A DNA stretch of 9,928 bases from Lentisphaerota bacterium (GTDB taxonomy: Bacteria; Verrucomicrobiota; Kiritimatiellia; JAAZAB01). Each line of letters starts with the position of its first letter. The first letter of the stretch is position 1. Below are positions 1-6,160 of this stretch, one piece after another. Position numbers and translations under genes: made by a program. The stretch is from NCBI GenBank assembly GCA_016199105.1, contig JACQHI010000027.1, forward strand, positions 1 to 9,928, in the 5' to 3' direction. A model generated the notes under the pieces. The model was not told the DNA's origin, searched no databases, and saw nothing but the letters and a program-made list of their open reading frames with translations.

Positions 1-123
1 GGGCCAACGTCCCTCACGGGAACTGGGACCCACGTGGGTCCCGACTCCGATCGGGACCTCTCCAGTATCCACAGCGCAGACCAGCAATTCCTGGCCGTTC
101 CGAATGACAGGCAGGCCTGCCTG
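1..123. repeat. Cluster of palindromic repeat units
   Basis: Two perfect palindromes lie at 25-42 (GGGACCCACGTGGGTCCC) and 108-123 (CAGGCAGGCCTGCCTG). Three words occur again, in the same order on the opposite strand relative to the kinase gene or nearly so: GGGCCAACGTCCCTC at 1-15 (reverse complement at 3861-3875), ATTCCTGGC at 87-95 (reverse complement at 3805-3813) and ATGACAGGCAGG at 104-115 (reverse complement at 3844-3855). The last two are in swapped order. This marks a dispersed modular repeat family. A 61-codon frame over 34-219 reads through it but has no recognisable protein, so I treat the stretch as non-coding. The left end of the cluster may lie outside the window. Confidence 0.7.
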
Positions 124-153
124 AGCGCTTATCCAGCCATCCGGAAAAAGCGC

Positions 154-181
154 TTTCGCTGGCGCAAATTCCTGATATGCT
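154..181 (+). promoter_or_regulatory. Possible nadE promoter (extended -10)
   Basis: TGATATGCT at 173-181 resembles an extended -10 element, with a weak TTTCGC at 154-159 as a possible -35 (16-base spacer). Transcription would start near 188, leaving a short leader before the ATG at 216. If right, the upstream in-frame ATG at 177 lies inside the -10 element and cannot be the start codon. Motif match only. Confidence 0.3.
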
Positions 182-215
182 GTCTACTCAAAGCGTTTCT
201 TGCTCTGGAAAACCG

Positions 216-2105
216 ATGAAAACCCGCGGCATACGCCTGCGACTCGCGCAGATGGAGGTGATCCCGGCCGACCCGGCCGCGAACACCGCCCGCATGCTGG
301 ACCTGATCGAAGCGGCGAAAAAAGATCGCGTGGTTCTCATCGCCTTCCCCGAAATGGCCATCCCCGGCTATCTCATCGGCGACATGTGGGAGCGCGAGGC
401 CTTCCTCCGTGACTGCCAGGCCGCCGGCGAACAGATCCGCAAGGCGTCCAAGGGCATCCTCGTGGTGTTCGGCAACGTCGGCGTGGACTGGAAGCGGAAA
501 AACGAGGACGGGCGGGTCCGGAAATACAACGCCTGCTTCGTGGCCCACAACAAGGCATTCCACGGCCCGTCGAAAGGCCCCTACCCGTTCGTCATCAAGA
601 CGCTCCTGCCGAATTACCGGGAATTCGACGACAGCCGCCACTTCTGCGACGTCCGCAAGCTGGCCATCGAGGAAGGCAAAAAAATGGAGGCGCTGATCGC
701 GCCGGTCTCCGTGAACGGGCTGTCGCTGGGCTGCATTCTCTGCGAAGACGCCTGGGACATGGATTACGGAGTGTCGCCCCTCACCATCCTCGGGAAGCAC
801 CCGCTGGACCTGGTGCTGAACATCAGTTGCTCGCCCTTCACCCTGAACAAAAACCACAAACGCAACCAGGTCTTCTCCCGGCACGCCGTCACGCTCAAGA
901 CCCCGCTGGCCTATGTCAACAACGTGGGGCTCCAGAACAACGGCAAGACCGTTTACACGTTCGACGGCGCCTCCTGCGTTTATGACAGCCATGGGAATGA
1001 GGTGACAGACCTCGCGCCGTTCGAGGACGGCGTCATCACGTTCGACCTGCCGACCGACAAAAAAGCGCCGTTCGGCCGGCCGGTGACTCTTACGGAAGAC
1101 GGCATTACGGAGATTTACCAGGCCCTCCGGTACGGCACCGGAAAATTCATGCGGCTGTGCGGCGCAACGAAGGTGGCGGTGGGCGTCTCCGGCGGCATTG
1201 ACTCCGCCGTGGTGGCCGCGCTGTACGGAACCCTGCTGAAACCGGAAAACCTTTTGCTCGTCAACATGCCGAGCCGGTTCAATTCGTCCACCACCATCGC
1301 CCTGTCCCGGACGCTGGCGGCGAACCTGGGCTGTTTCTATACGGAACTTTCCATCGAGGCCGGGGTGCGCCTGACCGCGGCGCAGGTTGACCGCCTGGAC
1401 ATCCGGAGCCCGGACGGACGGCTCCGGAAGTCCCTGAAACTGACGGAGTTCATGAAGGAAAACGTGCAGGCCCGGGACCGGTCCGCCCGCGTGTTGGCGG
1501 CCGTGGCGTCGGCGTTCGGCGGCGTGTTCACCTGCAACGGCAACAAATCCGAGACAACGGTGGGCTACGTCACCTTTTACGGCGACCTGGCCGGCTACCT
1601 CGCCACCATCGCCGATTTGTGGAAATGGGAGGTCTATGCTCTCGGCCATCATCTCAACGACCATGTGTATCGGAAGACCGTCATTCCCGACGCGTGTTTC
1701 ACGCTGACTCCTTCGGCGGAGTTGAGCCCCGCGCAGGCCGTGGACGAGGGCAAGGGCGATCCGCTCCATTATCCGTATCATGACCGGCTCTTCGCGAGCT
1801 GGGTGGAATGGTGGAACCGGGCCACGCCGGAGGACATTTTAACGTGGTTCCTGGCCGGCACGCTGGAATCCAAAATCGGCTATGCCGGGAACCTGCGCTC
1901 GCTCTTTCCCACGAATGCCGCTTTTATCGCCGACCTGGAACGCTGGTGGACGCTGTACCAAGGCATGGCCGTGGCCAAGCGCATCCAGGCCCCGCCCGTG
2001 CTGGCCGTCAAGCGGCGCGCCTTCGGTTTCGACCACCGCGAGGCCCAGACGAAAGTCTGGTTCGGCCGGCGGTACGAGGAGTTGAAACGCAAGGCGATGG
2101 AGTGA
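216..2105 (+). CDS. nadE: Glutamine-dependent NAD+ synthetase
   Basis: Cytoplasmic enzyme for the last step of NAD+ synthesis: it amidates nicotinate adenine dinucleotide with ATP, taking ammonia from glutamine. The 629-residue protein has two domains, as in the long, glutamine-using form. The N-terminal nitrilase-like amidase carries the Glu-Lys-Cys triad: E46 in FPEMAIPGY, K128 in KTLLPNY and C176 in GCILCEDAWD. The C-terminal synthetase has the PP-loop SGGIDS at 325-330, then GNKSETTVGYVTFYGD and an end (KRRAFGFDHREAQ) typical of the family. I start at ATG 216, just before the conserved LRLAQMEV strand and six bases after a GGA; an ATG at 177 would add 13 unmatched residues. It stands alone, followed by unrelated accessory genes. 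It appears intact. Confidence 0.95.
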   Translation: MKTRGIRLRLAQMEVIPADPAANTARMLDLIEAAKKDRVVLIAFPEMAIPGYLIGDMWEREAFLRDCQAAGEQIRKASKGILVVFGNVGVDWKRKNEDGRVRKYNACFVAHNKAFHGPSKGPYPFVIKTLLPNYREFDDSRHFCDVRKLAIEEGKKMEALIAPVSVNGLSLGCILCEDAWDMDYGVSPLTILGKHPLDLVLNISCSPFTLNKNHKRNQVFSRHAVTLKTPLAYVNNVGLQNNGKTVYTFDGASCVYDSHGNEVTDLAPFEDGVITFDLPTDKKAPFGRPVTLTEDGITEIYQALRYGTGKFMRLCGATKVAVGVSGGIDSAVVAALYGTLLKPENLLLVNMPSRFNSSTTIALSRTLAANLGCFYTELSIEAGVRLTAAQVDRLDIRSPDGRLRKSLKLTEFMKENVQARDRSARVLAAVASAFGGVFTCNGNKSETTVGYVTFYGDLAGYLATIADLWKWEVYALGHHLNDHVYRKTVIPDACFTLTPSAELSPAQAVDEGKGDPLHYPYHDRLFASWVEWWNRATPEDILTWFLAGTLESKIGYAGNLRSLFPTNAAFIADLERWWTLYQGMAVAKRIQAPPVLAVKRRAFGFDHREAQTKVWFGRRYEELKRKAME

Positions 2106-2127
2106 CACGCCTCGCTCGAATCCAAAC

Positions 2128-2156
2128 TTGCTCTTCACCATCCGTTCATCTATTCT
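2128..2156 (+). promoter_or_regulatory. Possible promoter for the 2200-2581 gene pair
   Basis: TTGCTC at 2128-2133 and TATTCT at 2151-2156 are separated by 17 bases, a fair sigma-70-like match just after nadE and about 44 bases before the ATG at 2200. Motif match only. Confidence 0.3.
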
Positions 2157-2199
2157 GTTGCCCGTGACTACTCAAACAGCCGTAGCAGAAAAACGCCGC

Positions 2200-2391
2200 A
2201 TGAAAGTCCAACGCACAACGCTTACCGTCGTCAGCCTGCACGGGCAATCCGATGATCAGTATTGGCGCAAACAGACACCGATTCACCGATTGCGCGCCAT
2301 GCAACTCAATCGACAGGTGGCTTATGGCCGAGCGTGTCCTTCCAGGAGACTTCAGAGAGTTCTTGAAATTGCTGAACGAGACCGGGGTTGA
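2200..2391 (+). CDS. Small conserved protein paired with a nucleotidyltransferase gene
   Basis: A 63-residue protein without membrane segments. Its core, roughly residues 17-36 (DDQYWRKQTPIHRLRAMQLN), followed by RRLQRVLEIAER near the end, resembles small proteins of the type 'YW..KTPEERL.A...LR', which I recall as commonly encoded just before minimal nucleotidyltransferase genes. The molecular function is unknown to me. The frame is open from 2128, but ATG 2200 begins where the family resemblance begins. It overlaps the next gene by 68 bases in another frame, an unusually long overlap. Because that partner is badly truncated, this gene may also be decaying. The resemblance is from memory and the protein is short. 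Confidence 0.5.
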   Translation: MKVQRTTLTVVSLHGQSDDQYWRKQTPIHRLRAMQLNRQVAYGRACPSRRLQRVLEIAERDRG

Positions 2392-2581
2392 GTACCTCCT
2401 GATTTATCTTAGCCACCTTCGCGCCAACAAGCGGGCAGCGGGTCGGCACAAGGACCTCGACGACCTCGAGCATCTGCCCAAAACCGTCGCGGGACAAAAG
2501 ATCGGGCCAAAGCGACGCCTCCGTGAACTGCGGGGGAAGATCGCCTGGAAAGGCAACCTGGAGAAGATGAGAAGGGATTAA
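2324..2581 (+). pseudogene. Nucleotidyltransferase with catalytic core deleted
   Basis: The 85-codon frame opens with MAERVLPGDFREFLKLLNET and GVEYLLI, the usual first 25 or so residues of an AbiEii-like/DUF6036-like nucleotidyltransferase. It then jumps to LRANKRAAGRHKDLDDLEHL, which in such proteins lies near the C-terminus. The middle, with the glycine-rich loop and the DxD metal-binding aspartates, is absent, so it cannot be active. The join lies near 2401-2412 and keeps the frame. The tail after LPK (LRELRGKIAWKGNLEKMRRD) looks like the C-terminus of VapB-type antitoxins, so a second fragment may be fused on. The frame also extends upstream to an ATG at 2252. Deletion and fusion are inferred from family memory; the missing motifs are seen directly. 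Confidence 0.65.
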
Positions 2582-2627
2582 GAGCCCATCCGAAAACCCG
2601 CTCCAATGGGGTTTTCTGATAGGCTCT
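2581..2627 (+). terminator. Long imperfect hairpin after the nucleotidyltransferase remnant
   Basis: Arms at 2581-2600 (AGAGCCCATCCGAAAACCCG) and 2608-2627 (GGGGTTTTCTGATAGGCTCT) pair at 17 of 20 positions around a 7-base loop. The left arm begins on the last base of the TAA stop. No U-run follows, so it is not a textbook intrinsic terminator. It could be a transcript-end hairpin or a small palindromic repeat or insertion-sequence end. Confidence 0.5.
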
Positions 2628-2664
2628 AAGGCGCGCTGGCCACGCAGAGCCGGTCTATACACAC

Positions 2665-2686
2665 GTTTTTGCATGTATGTTTTTGC
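2665..2686 (+). repeat. Direct repeat upstream of the response regulator gene
   Basis: GTTTTTGC occurs at 2665-2672 and again at 2679-2686, 14 bases apart, 26 bases before the ATG at 2712. OmpR-family regulators bind direct repeats, often near their own operon, so this could be an autoregulatory site. The spacing is longer than the usual 10-11 bases. No convincing -35/-10 pair was found here. Confidence 0.3.
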
Positions 2687-2711
2687 GGCCAATAAATAAA
2701 GGTCCGCTTTC

Positions 2712-3452
2712 ATGATCCAAAACCAGCGCATCCTGCTGGTGGACGACGAACAGCACATCGCGGACGTGGTGGTCTATGTGCTGGAAGAGAACGCCTTCGA
2801 GGTCCTGACGGCGCTCGACGGCGACACCGGCCTGAAGCTCTTCCGCGACAAGGCCCCCGCCCTCGTGATCCTGGACCTGAACCTGCCGGGCATGTCCGGC
2901 CTGGACCTCTTCAGGGAAATGCGGCGGCTCCGCCCGGACGTTCCCGTGGTCATGCTGACATCGCGCGCGGAGGAGTTCGACCGGGTCCTCGGCCTGGAGC
3001 TCGGCGCGGACGATTACGTGACCAAGCCGTTCAGTCCCCGCGAACTGGCGGCCCGGGTCCGTGCCGTGCTGCGGCGAACCGGCCCGCCTGCAACGTTGCG
3101 ACAGCTGCGGGCAGGGCAACAGACCCCGGCCCCACCGGCCTCCCGGCTGTCGCACGGTCCCCTCGAGATGGATTGCGCGGCCTTCTCGCTCACTTATTTC
3201 GGACGCCCCCTCTCCCTGACCCGGTCGGAATTCAAATTCATGGAATGCCTGGTGCGCTACCCGGCTCAAGTCTTCACCCGCGACACGCTGATTGATCGGA
3301 TTTACGACGGCCAACACGTGGTCACCGACCGAAGCATCGACGCCTACGTCAAGCGGTTGCGGAAGAAATTCATGGAAATCCGGCGCTCCGTCGATCCCAT
3401 CGAGACCGTCCACGGCCTGGGCTACAAACTGAACATCGAGACCGACCAATGA
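2712..3452 (+). CDS. OmpR-family two-component response regulator
   Basis: A 246-residue DNA-binding regulator, phosphorylated by the kinase encoded next. The receiver domain (about 5-120) has the acidic pair D11/D12, phosphoacceptor D55 in LVILDLNLPG, T83 in VVMLTS and K105 in DDYVTKPFSP, all in place. A Pro/Ala/Gln-rich linker (about 126-148) leads to an OmpR/PhoB winged helix (about 150-244) with LTRSEFKFMECL, the recognition region VVTDRSIDAYVKRLRKKF and the closing ETVHGLGYKL. Length is normal. An AAAGG sits nine bases before the ATG. Its end overlaps the kinase start by four bases (ATGA), so the two are translationally coupled. With a CreC-like partner it resembles CreB, but the signal and targets are unknown. 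Confidence 0.95.
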   Translation: MIQNQRILLVDDEQHIADVVVYVLEENAFEVLTALDGDTGLKLFRDKAPALVILDLNLPGMSGLDLFREMRRLRPDVPVVMLTSRAEEFDRVLGLELGADDYVTKPFSPRELAARVRAVLRRTGPPATLRQLRAGQQTPAPPASRLSHGPLEMDCAAFSLTYFGRPLSLTRSEFKFMECLVRYPAQVFTRDTLIDRIYDGQHVVTDRSIDAYVKRLRKKFMEIRRSVDPIETVHGLGYKLNIETDQ

Positions 3453-5044
3453 TCAGTCTCCGCTGGAAAATCATCGTGCTGTGCCTGGTTGTCCTGCTCC
3501 CCCCCATGCTCCTCCTGAACCGGTACGCCATCGACACCTTCGACCGGTTCACGCGCCGGACCCTCGAGAACCAGATGAGCGATACCGCCTTCATCGTGGG
3601 TGAACAAGTCAAAGCGCTTCTGGACGAGAACGGCGAACTCGACGACGACGCCCTTGCCCGCCTGAACGAGCTGGTCGGCGCTTATGCCCGTGAAGTCGAA
3701 GCCCGCATCCGGGTGCTGTCCGATACCGGCCTGGTCCTGGCGGATTCCGACGCCGGGGAGACTACCGGCGATTCGCATGATGACGCCGTTCAACACCTGA
3801 GTCAGCCAGGAATGGCTGACTTACCCCGAGTAAGACAGGCATTCCTGCCTGTCATCCCGAGAGGGACGTTGGCCCGTCCCAACGGGACTCACGTCCGGAA
3901 CGTTGACGGCTATGATGCAAATGACGGGAAGACCGCCGATGTGGATCTCTCATCGTTGCCCGAGGTCCGGACGGCGCTGGCCGGCCAGTACCGGGCCCGC
4001 TGGGATCTGACGCCGGACCGGAAATACATGTTCTATTATGTTGCCCGCCCCATCGAGCAGGAGGGAGGGGTATGGGGCGTCGTCTACGTCTCGCGGCACA
4101 CCAGCCCGATCATGAAAACCATTTCAGGGATGGTCCGTGTCCAGCGGTCGATTCTGTTCGCCGCCCTGGGGCTCGGCGCCCTGCTGGCCGCCGTTCTCGC
4201 CCATAGCATCACGCGCCGGTTGCGAAGTCTCACCACGACCACCTCAGCCTTCGCGCGGGGCCAGGCGCCCCTGGAACTCCGGGCGATGGGCCGGGACGAG
4301 ATCGGCGAACTGGCCGCGGCGATCCGGACCATGGCGGACAACATCCACAACTCCAACCGGTACAACCGGGAATTCGTATCGAGCCTCATGCACGAGCTCA
4401 AGATGCCGATCACCGCCATCAAGGGCGCGGCGGAACTCCTGGACCAGGGCGCCTTCGACAAACCCGGGGCCCGATCGAAATTTTTAGGCAACATCCGTTT
4501 CGAGGCCGACCGGCTCGACCGGTTGGTGTGGGAACTCAACGAATTGACCAAGCTCGACACGGAGATGGCCCAGCTCCAAAAGGAAAAGACGGACTATGCC
4601 GCCTGCCTGAAGGGGATCGTCGAGCGTTTCACCGCGGCGCTGTACGTCTCCCACGCCGACATCAAGCTGACGCTGCCGGAGAAGCCGCTACCCGTCCTGA
4701 TTCATCCGGGCCGCATCGAGCAGGTTGTATGCAATCTGCTCGAAAACGCCCTGCGTTACACGCCGGCTTCGGGAAGCATCGAAATCCGCGCCGAGGAAGG
4801 CCCCGACCGGACGGTGGTCACCTCAGTCCGCGACACCGGCTGCGGGATCGCGCCGGCGAACCTGGCCAAGATTTTCGACCGGTTCTTCACCACGGAACCC
4901 AAGAACACGACCAAGGATTACGGACGCGGCCTGGGCCTGGCCATCGCGAAAAGCATCGTCAAGAACCATCACGGCCGCATCCGGGCGGAAAGCACCCTGG
5001 GCGAAGGCGCCTGTTTTTTCTTCTCGCTCCCGCTGGCGGAGTGA
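3449..5044 (+). CDS. Membrane sensor histidine kinase, CreC-like, with repeat insertion
   Basis: A 531-residue inner-membrane kinase that should phosphorylate the regulator encoded just upstream. In order: transmembrane segment about 7-27, extracytoplasmic sensor about 28-230, second membrane segment about 233-252, HAMP about 253-305, HisKA with H315 in MHELKMPITAIKGAAELL, and HATPase_c with N433 in NLLENALRYTP, DTGCGI and GRGLGLAI. All catalytic boxes are intact. The membrane topology and the sensor motif LPEVRTALAGQY followed by YYVARPI fit CreC/ChvG-like kinases. Residues about 117-165 interrupt the sensor between SDAGETTGDSHDD and DLSSLPEV; they are encoded largely by a palindromic repeat (3801-3888) and have no counterpart I recognise. 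The final 28 codons and stop recur as a stray copy at 6001-6087. Confidence 0.93.
   Translation: MISLRWKIIVLCLVVLLPPMLLLNRYAIDTFDRFTRRTLENQMSDTAFIVGEQVKALLDENGELDDDALARLNELVGAYAREVEARIRVLSDTGLVLADSDAGETTGDSHDDAVQHLSQPGMADLPRVRQAFLPVIPRGTLARPNGTHVRNVDGYDANDGKTADVDLSSLPEVRTALAGQYRARWDLTPDRKYMFYYVARPIEQEGGVWGVVYVSRHTSPIMKTISGMVRVQRSILFAALGLGALLAAVLAHSITRRLRSLTTTTSAFARGQAPLELRAMGRDEIGELAAAIRTMADNIHNSNRYNREFVSSLMHELKMPITAIKGAAELLDQGAFDKPGARSKFLGNIRFEADRLDRLVWELNELTKLDTEMAQLQKEKTDYAACLKGIVERFTAALYVSHADIKLTLPEKPLPVLIHPGRIEQVVCNLLENALRYTPASGSIEIRAEEGPDRTVVTSVRDTGCGIAPANLAKIFDRFFTTEPKNTTKDYGRGLGLAIAKSIVKNHHGRIRAESTLGEGACFFFSLPLAE
3801..3888 (-). repeat. Palindromic repeat inserted in frame in the kinase gene
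   Basis: Consecutive hairpins: 3801-3820 (GTCAGCCA, loop GGAA, TGGCTGAC), 3834-3853 (GACAGGCA, loop TTCC, TGCCTGTC), and 3863-3880 (GGGACG/CGTCCC) or the alternative 3876-3888 (GTCCC/GGGAC). Words at 3805-3813, 3844-3855 and 3861-3875 recur in reverse complement at 87-95, 104-115 and 1-15. The reading frame stays open, giving residues such as VRQAFLPVIPRGTLARPNGT. The inserted stretch may extend to about 3945, judged by where kinase-like sequence resumes. Strand is given relative to the copy at the window start. Confidence 0.75.
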
Positions 5045-5052
5045 AATGTTCA
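4958..5052 (+). repeat. Left direct repeat: 3' end of kinase gene
   Basis: Matches 6001-6095 without gaps at 91 of 95 positions (offset 1043). It covers the last 28 codons, the stop and eight further bases. The differences are at 4969, 5014, 5035 and 5047; the first three are synonymous (His, Cys, Leu) and the fourth is beyond the stop. Confidence 0.9.
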
Positions 5053-5240
5053 TACTGACCCGCACGCCGTTTATCTTCGATTCCCTCCAGGCAAGGAAAA
5101 TCAGGCGCGTTCACGCGTTAAAAACAAATCCGATCTTGCATTTCGGCCGCAAAGCCGCTACCGTACCGGGCAGAGTTCTCGATCGCAAACGTCGCGCCTC
5201 GCGTCTTTCGTGTCGTTCGGTATTCGGGAGTGAATGAAAA

Positions 5241-5561
5241 ATGGTCAGCCTGACGGAGATTCGGAAATATGCCAGGGCTCTCGGCCGGGAATTTCGGCCT
5301 GACCGCGTTATTCTCTTTGGCTCCTATGCCCGCGGGGCCGCCAACGAGGATAGCGACGTGGACCTGTTGGTGATCATGGATCACGACAAAAATCGCAATG
5401 TGAAGCAAGCCATCGCCATACGGCTGAAAACCGATGCCAGGTTCCCCATGGATATGCTGGTCAAACGGCCGGCTGAAGTGTCCGCGCGCCTGTCCGTGAA
5501 CGATACATTTCTGAAGGGCGTATTGCGGGACGGCAAAGTGCTTTATGAATCATCCCGTTAA
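5241..5561 (+). CDS. Minimal nucleotidyltransferase, antitoxin-like partner of HEPN protein
   Basis: A 106-residue soluble protein of the MNT family (DNA polymerase beta-like fold). The signature is complete: ILFGSYARGAANEDSDVDLLV (residues about 24-44) supplies the glycine-serine loop and two metal-binding aspartates, and FPMDMLV (about 73-79) gives the third. Such proteins next to HEPN genes act as antitoxins; in the studied MntA-HepT pairs they AMPylate the toxin. Whether that holds here is inference. The start at ATG 5241 has GGGAG ten bases upstream. The stop overlaps the HEPN start by 17 bases, as is usual for the pair. The 196 bases before it hold no gene I can support; 5190-5230 resembles the widespread intergenic 'tctttcgtgtc' type of motif. 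Confidence 0.9.
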   Translation: MVSLTEIRKYARALGREFRPDRVILFGSYARGAANEDSDVDLLVIMDHDKNRNVKQAIAIRLKTDARFPMDMLVKRPAEVSARLSVNDTFLKGVLRDGKVLYESSR

Positions 5562-5964
5562 CGAGTGGATTGAAAAGGCCGAGGAAGATTACCATGCGGC
5601 ACTGACACTTCGTCGTCTGCGCAGACATCCGACTCACAATGCCGTCTGTTTCCATGCGCAGCAGTGCGTGGAGAAATACCTCAAGGCCATCCTCGAAAGA
5701 CAGGGTGCCGTCATCCGCAAGATCCATACTCTGCAGGTTCTTCTGGAACAATGCGCCGAATCCCATCCCCTGTTGATCGCCATGCGTCCGAACATGGTGA
5801 AATTGTCCGAGTATGCCGTCGAGTTCCGTTACCCAGGCGAATCCGCAACTGCAGCGGACGCCGCGGAGGCCATTCGTCTCATGAAAACTTCGCGTCTCGC
5901 GTTATGCGTCGCGTTGAACATTGCGCCGGATGCCACGCCGGCAAGGGCGCGAAAGCAACGCTGA
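5545..5964 (+). CDS. HEPN-domain protein, probable toxin of the pair
   Basis: A 139-residue helical HEPN protein (PF05168-like). It shows the usual core: EWIEKAEEDYHAALTLRR in helix 1, CFHAQQCVEKYLKAILERQG in helix 2, then KIHTLQVLLEQC and a late EFRYPGE. HEPN toxins are often RNases using an R-x4-6-H motif. I see no such motif at the usual late-helix position; the only match, RRHPTH near residues 26-31, lies at the end of helix 1. Activity may therefore differ, or this may be a PF05168 branch without that motif. It is coupled to the nucleotidyltransferase by a 17-base overlap. The last 20 or so residues (APDATPARARKQR) are basic and low-complexity and may be a run-on tail. It ends 36 bases before the duplicated kinase end. 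Confidence 0.87.
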   Translation: MNHPVNEWIEKAEEDYHAALTLRRLRRHPTHNAVCFHAQQCVEKYLKAILERQGAVIRKIHTLQVLLEQCAESHPLLIAMRPNMVKLSEYAVEFRYPGESATAADAAEAIRLMKTSRLALCVALNIAPDATPARARKQR

Positions 5965-6000
5965 AGAAAGTCAGGGGCCGAAGCGCCGGCCGGTTGAACA

Positions 6001-6087
6001 GTCAAGAACCACCACGGCCGCATCCGGGCGGAAAGCACCCTGGGCGAAGGCGCCTGCTTTTTCTTCTCGCTCCCGCTCGCGGAGTGA
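6001..6087 (+). pseudogene. Orphan copy of the histidine kinase 3' end
   Basis: Encodes the last 28 residues of the kinase (VKNHHGRIRAESTLGEGACF onward) plus the TGA stop, with no kinase sequence before 6001. The protein is identical to the tail at 4958-5044 although three codons differ, all silently. Homology runs on to 6095. It is the right-hand direct repeat around the NTase/HEPN cassette and not a gene by itself. No start codon or promoter belongs to it. The silent-only differences suggest that this copy was part of a working kinase gene until recently. Confidence 0.85.
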
Positions 6088-6150
6088 AAGGTTCAGAAAC
6101 GACTCAAGCCTATCCTGGCGGTGATCGGCGGTTTCATCGCGTCGGCATGA
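6088..6150 (+). other. Possible remnant of the gene once downstream of the kinase
   Basis: Directly after the duplicated stop, the same frame reads KVQKRLKPILAVIGGFIASA and then TGA at 6148-6150. A basic start followed by a hydrophobic run looks like the opening of a signal peptide or membrane segment. The codon after the stop is AAG where an ATG would be expected, so it has no start codon. It may be the broken head of a gene that originally followed the kinase. Short and speculative. Confidence 0.25.
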
Positions 6151-6160
6151 AAATGCATTC

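Noticed and set aside
34..219. 61-codon plus-strand frame before nadE
   Set aside because: Made up of the palindromic repeat modules and the nadE leader; it overlaps the likely promoter and has no protein-like features beyond the repeat.
129..1781. 550-codon open frame on the minus strand opposite nadE
   Set aside because: It is antisense to a clearly conserved NAD synthetase and its product is low-complexity (rich in Arg, Gly, Val and His), as expected for a shadow frame in GC-rich DNA.
2669..2698. Promoter TTGCAT / TAAATA before the response regulator
   Set aside because: Its transcript would begin after the AAAGG ribosome site, so the real promoter is probably elsewhere.
2655..3449. 264-codon minus-strand frame opposite the response regulator
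   Set aside because: Antisense shadow of a complete OmpR-type gene, with no recognisable domain.
5045..5240. Small protein or leader peptide from the ATG at 5046
   Set aside because: The frame runs on out of phase into the nucleotidyltransferase gene and its product shows no family features; the stretch looks intergenic.
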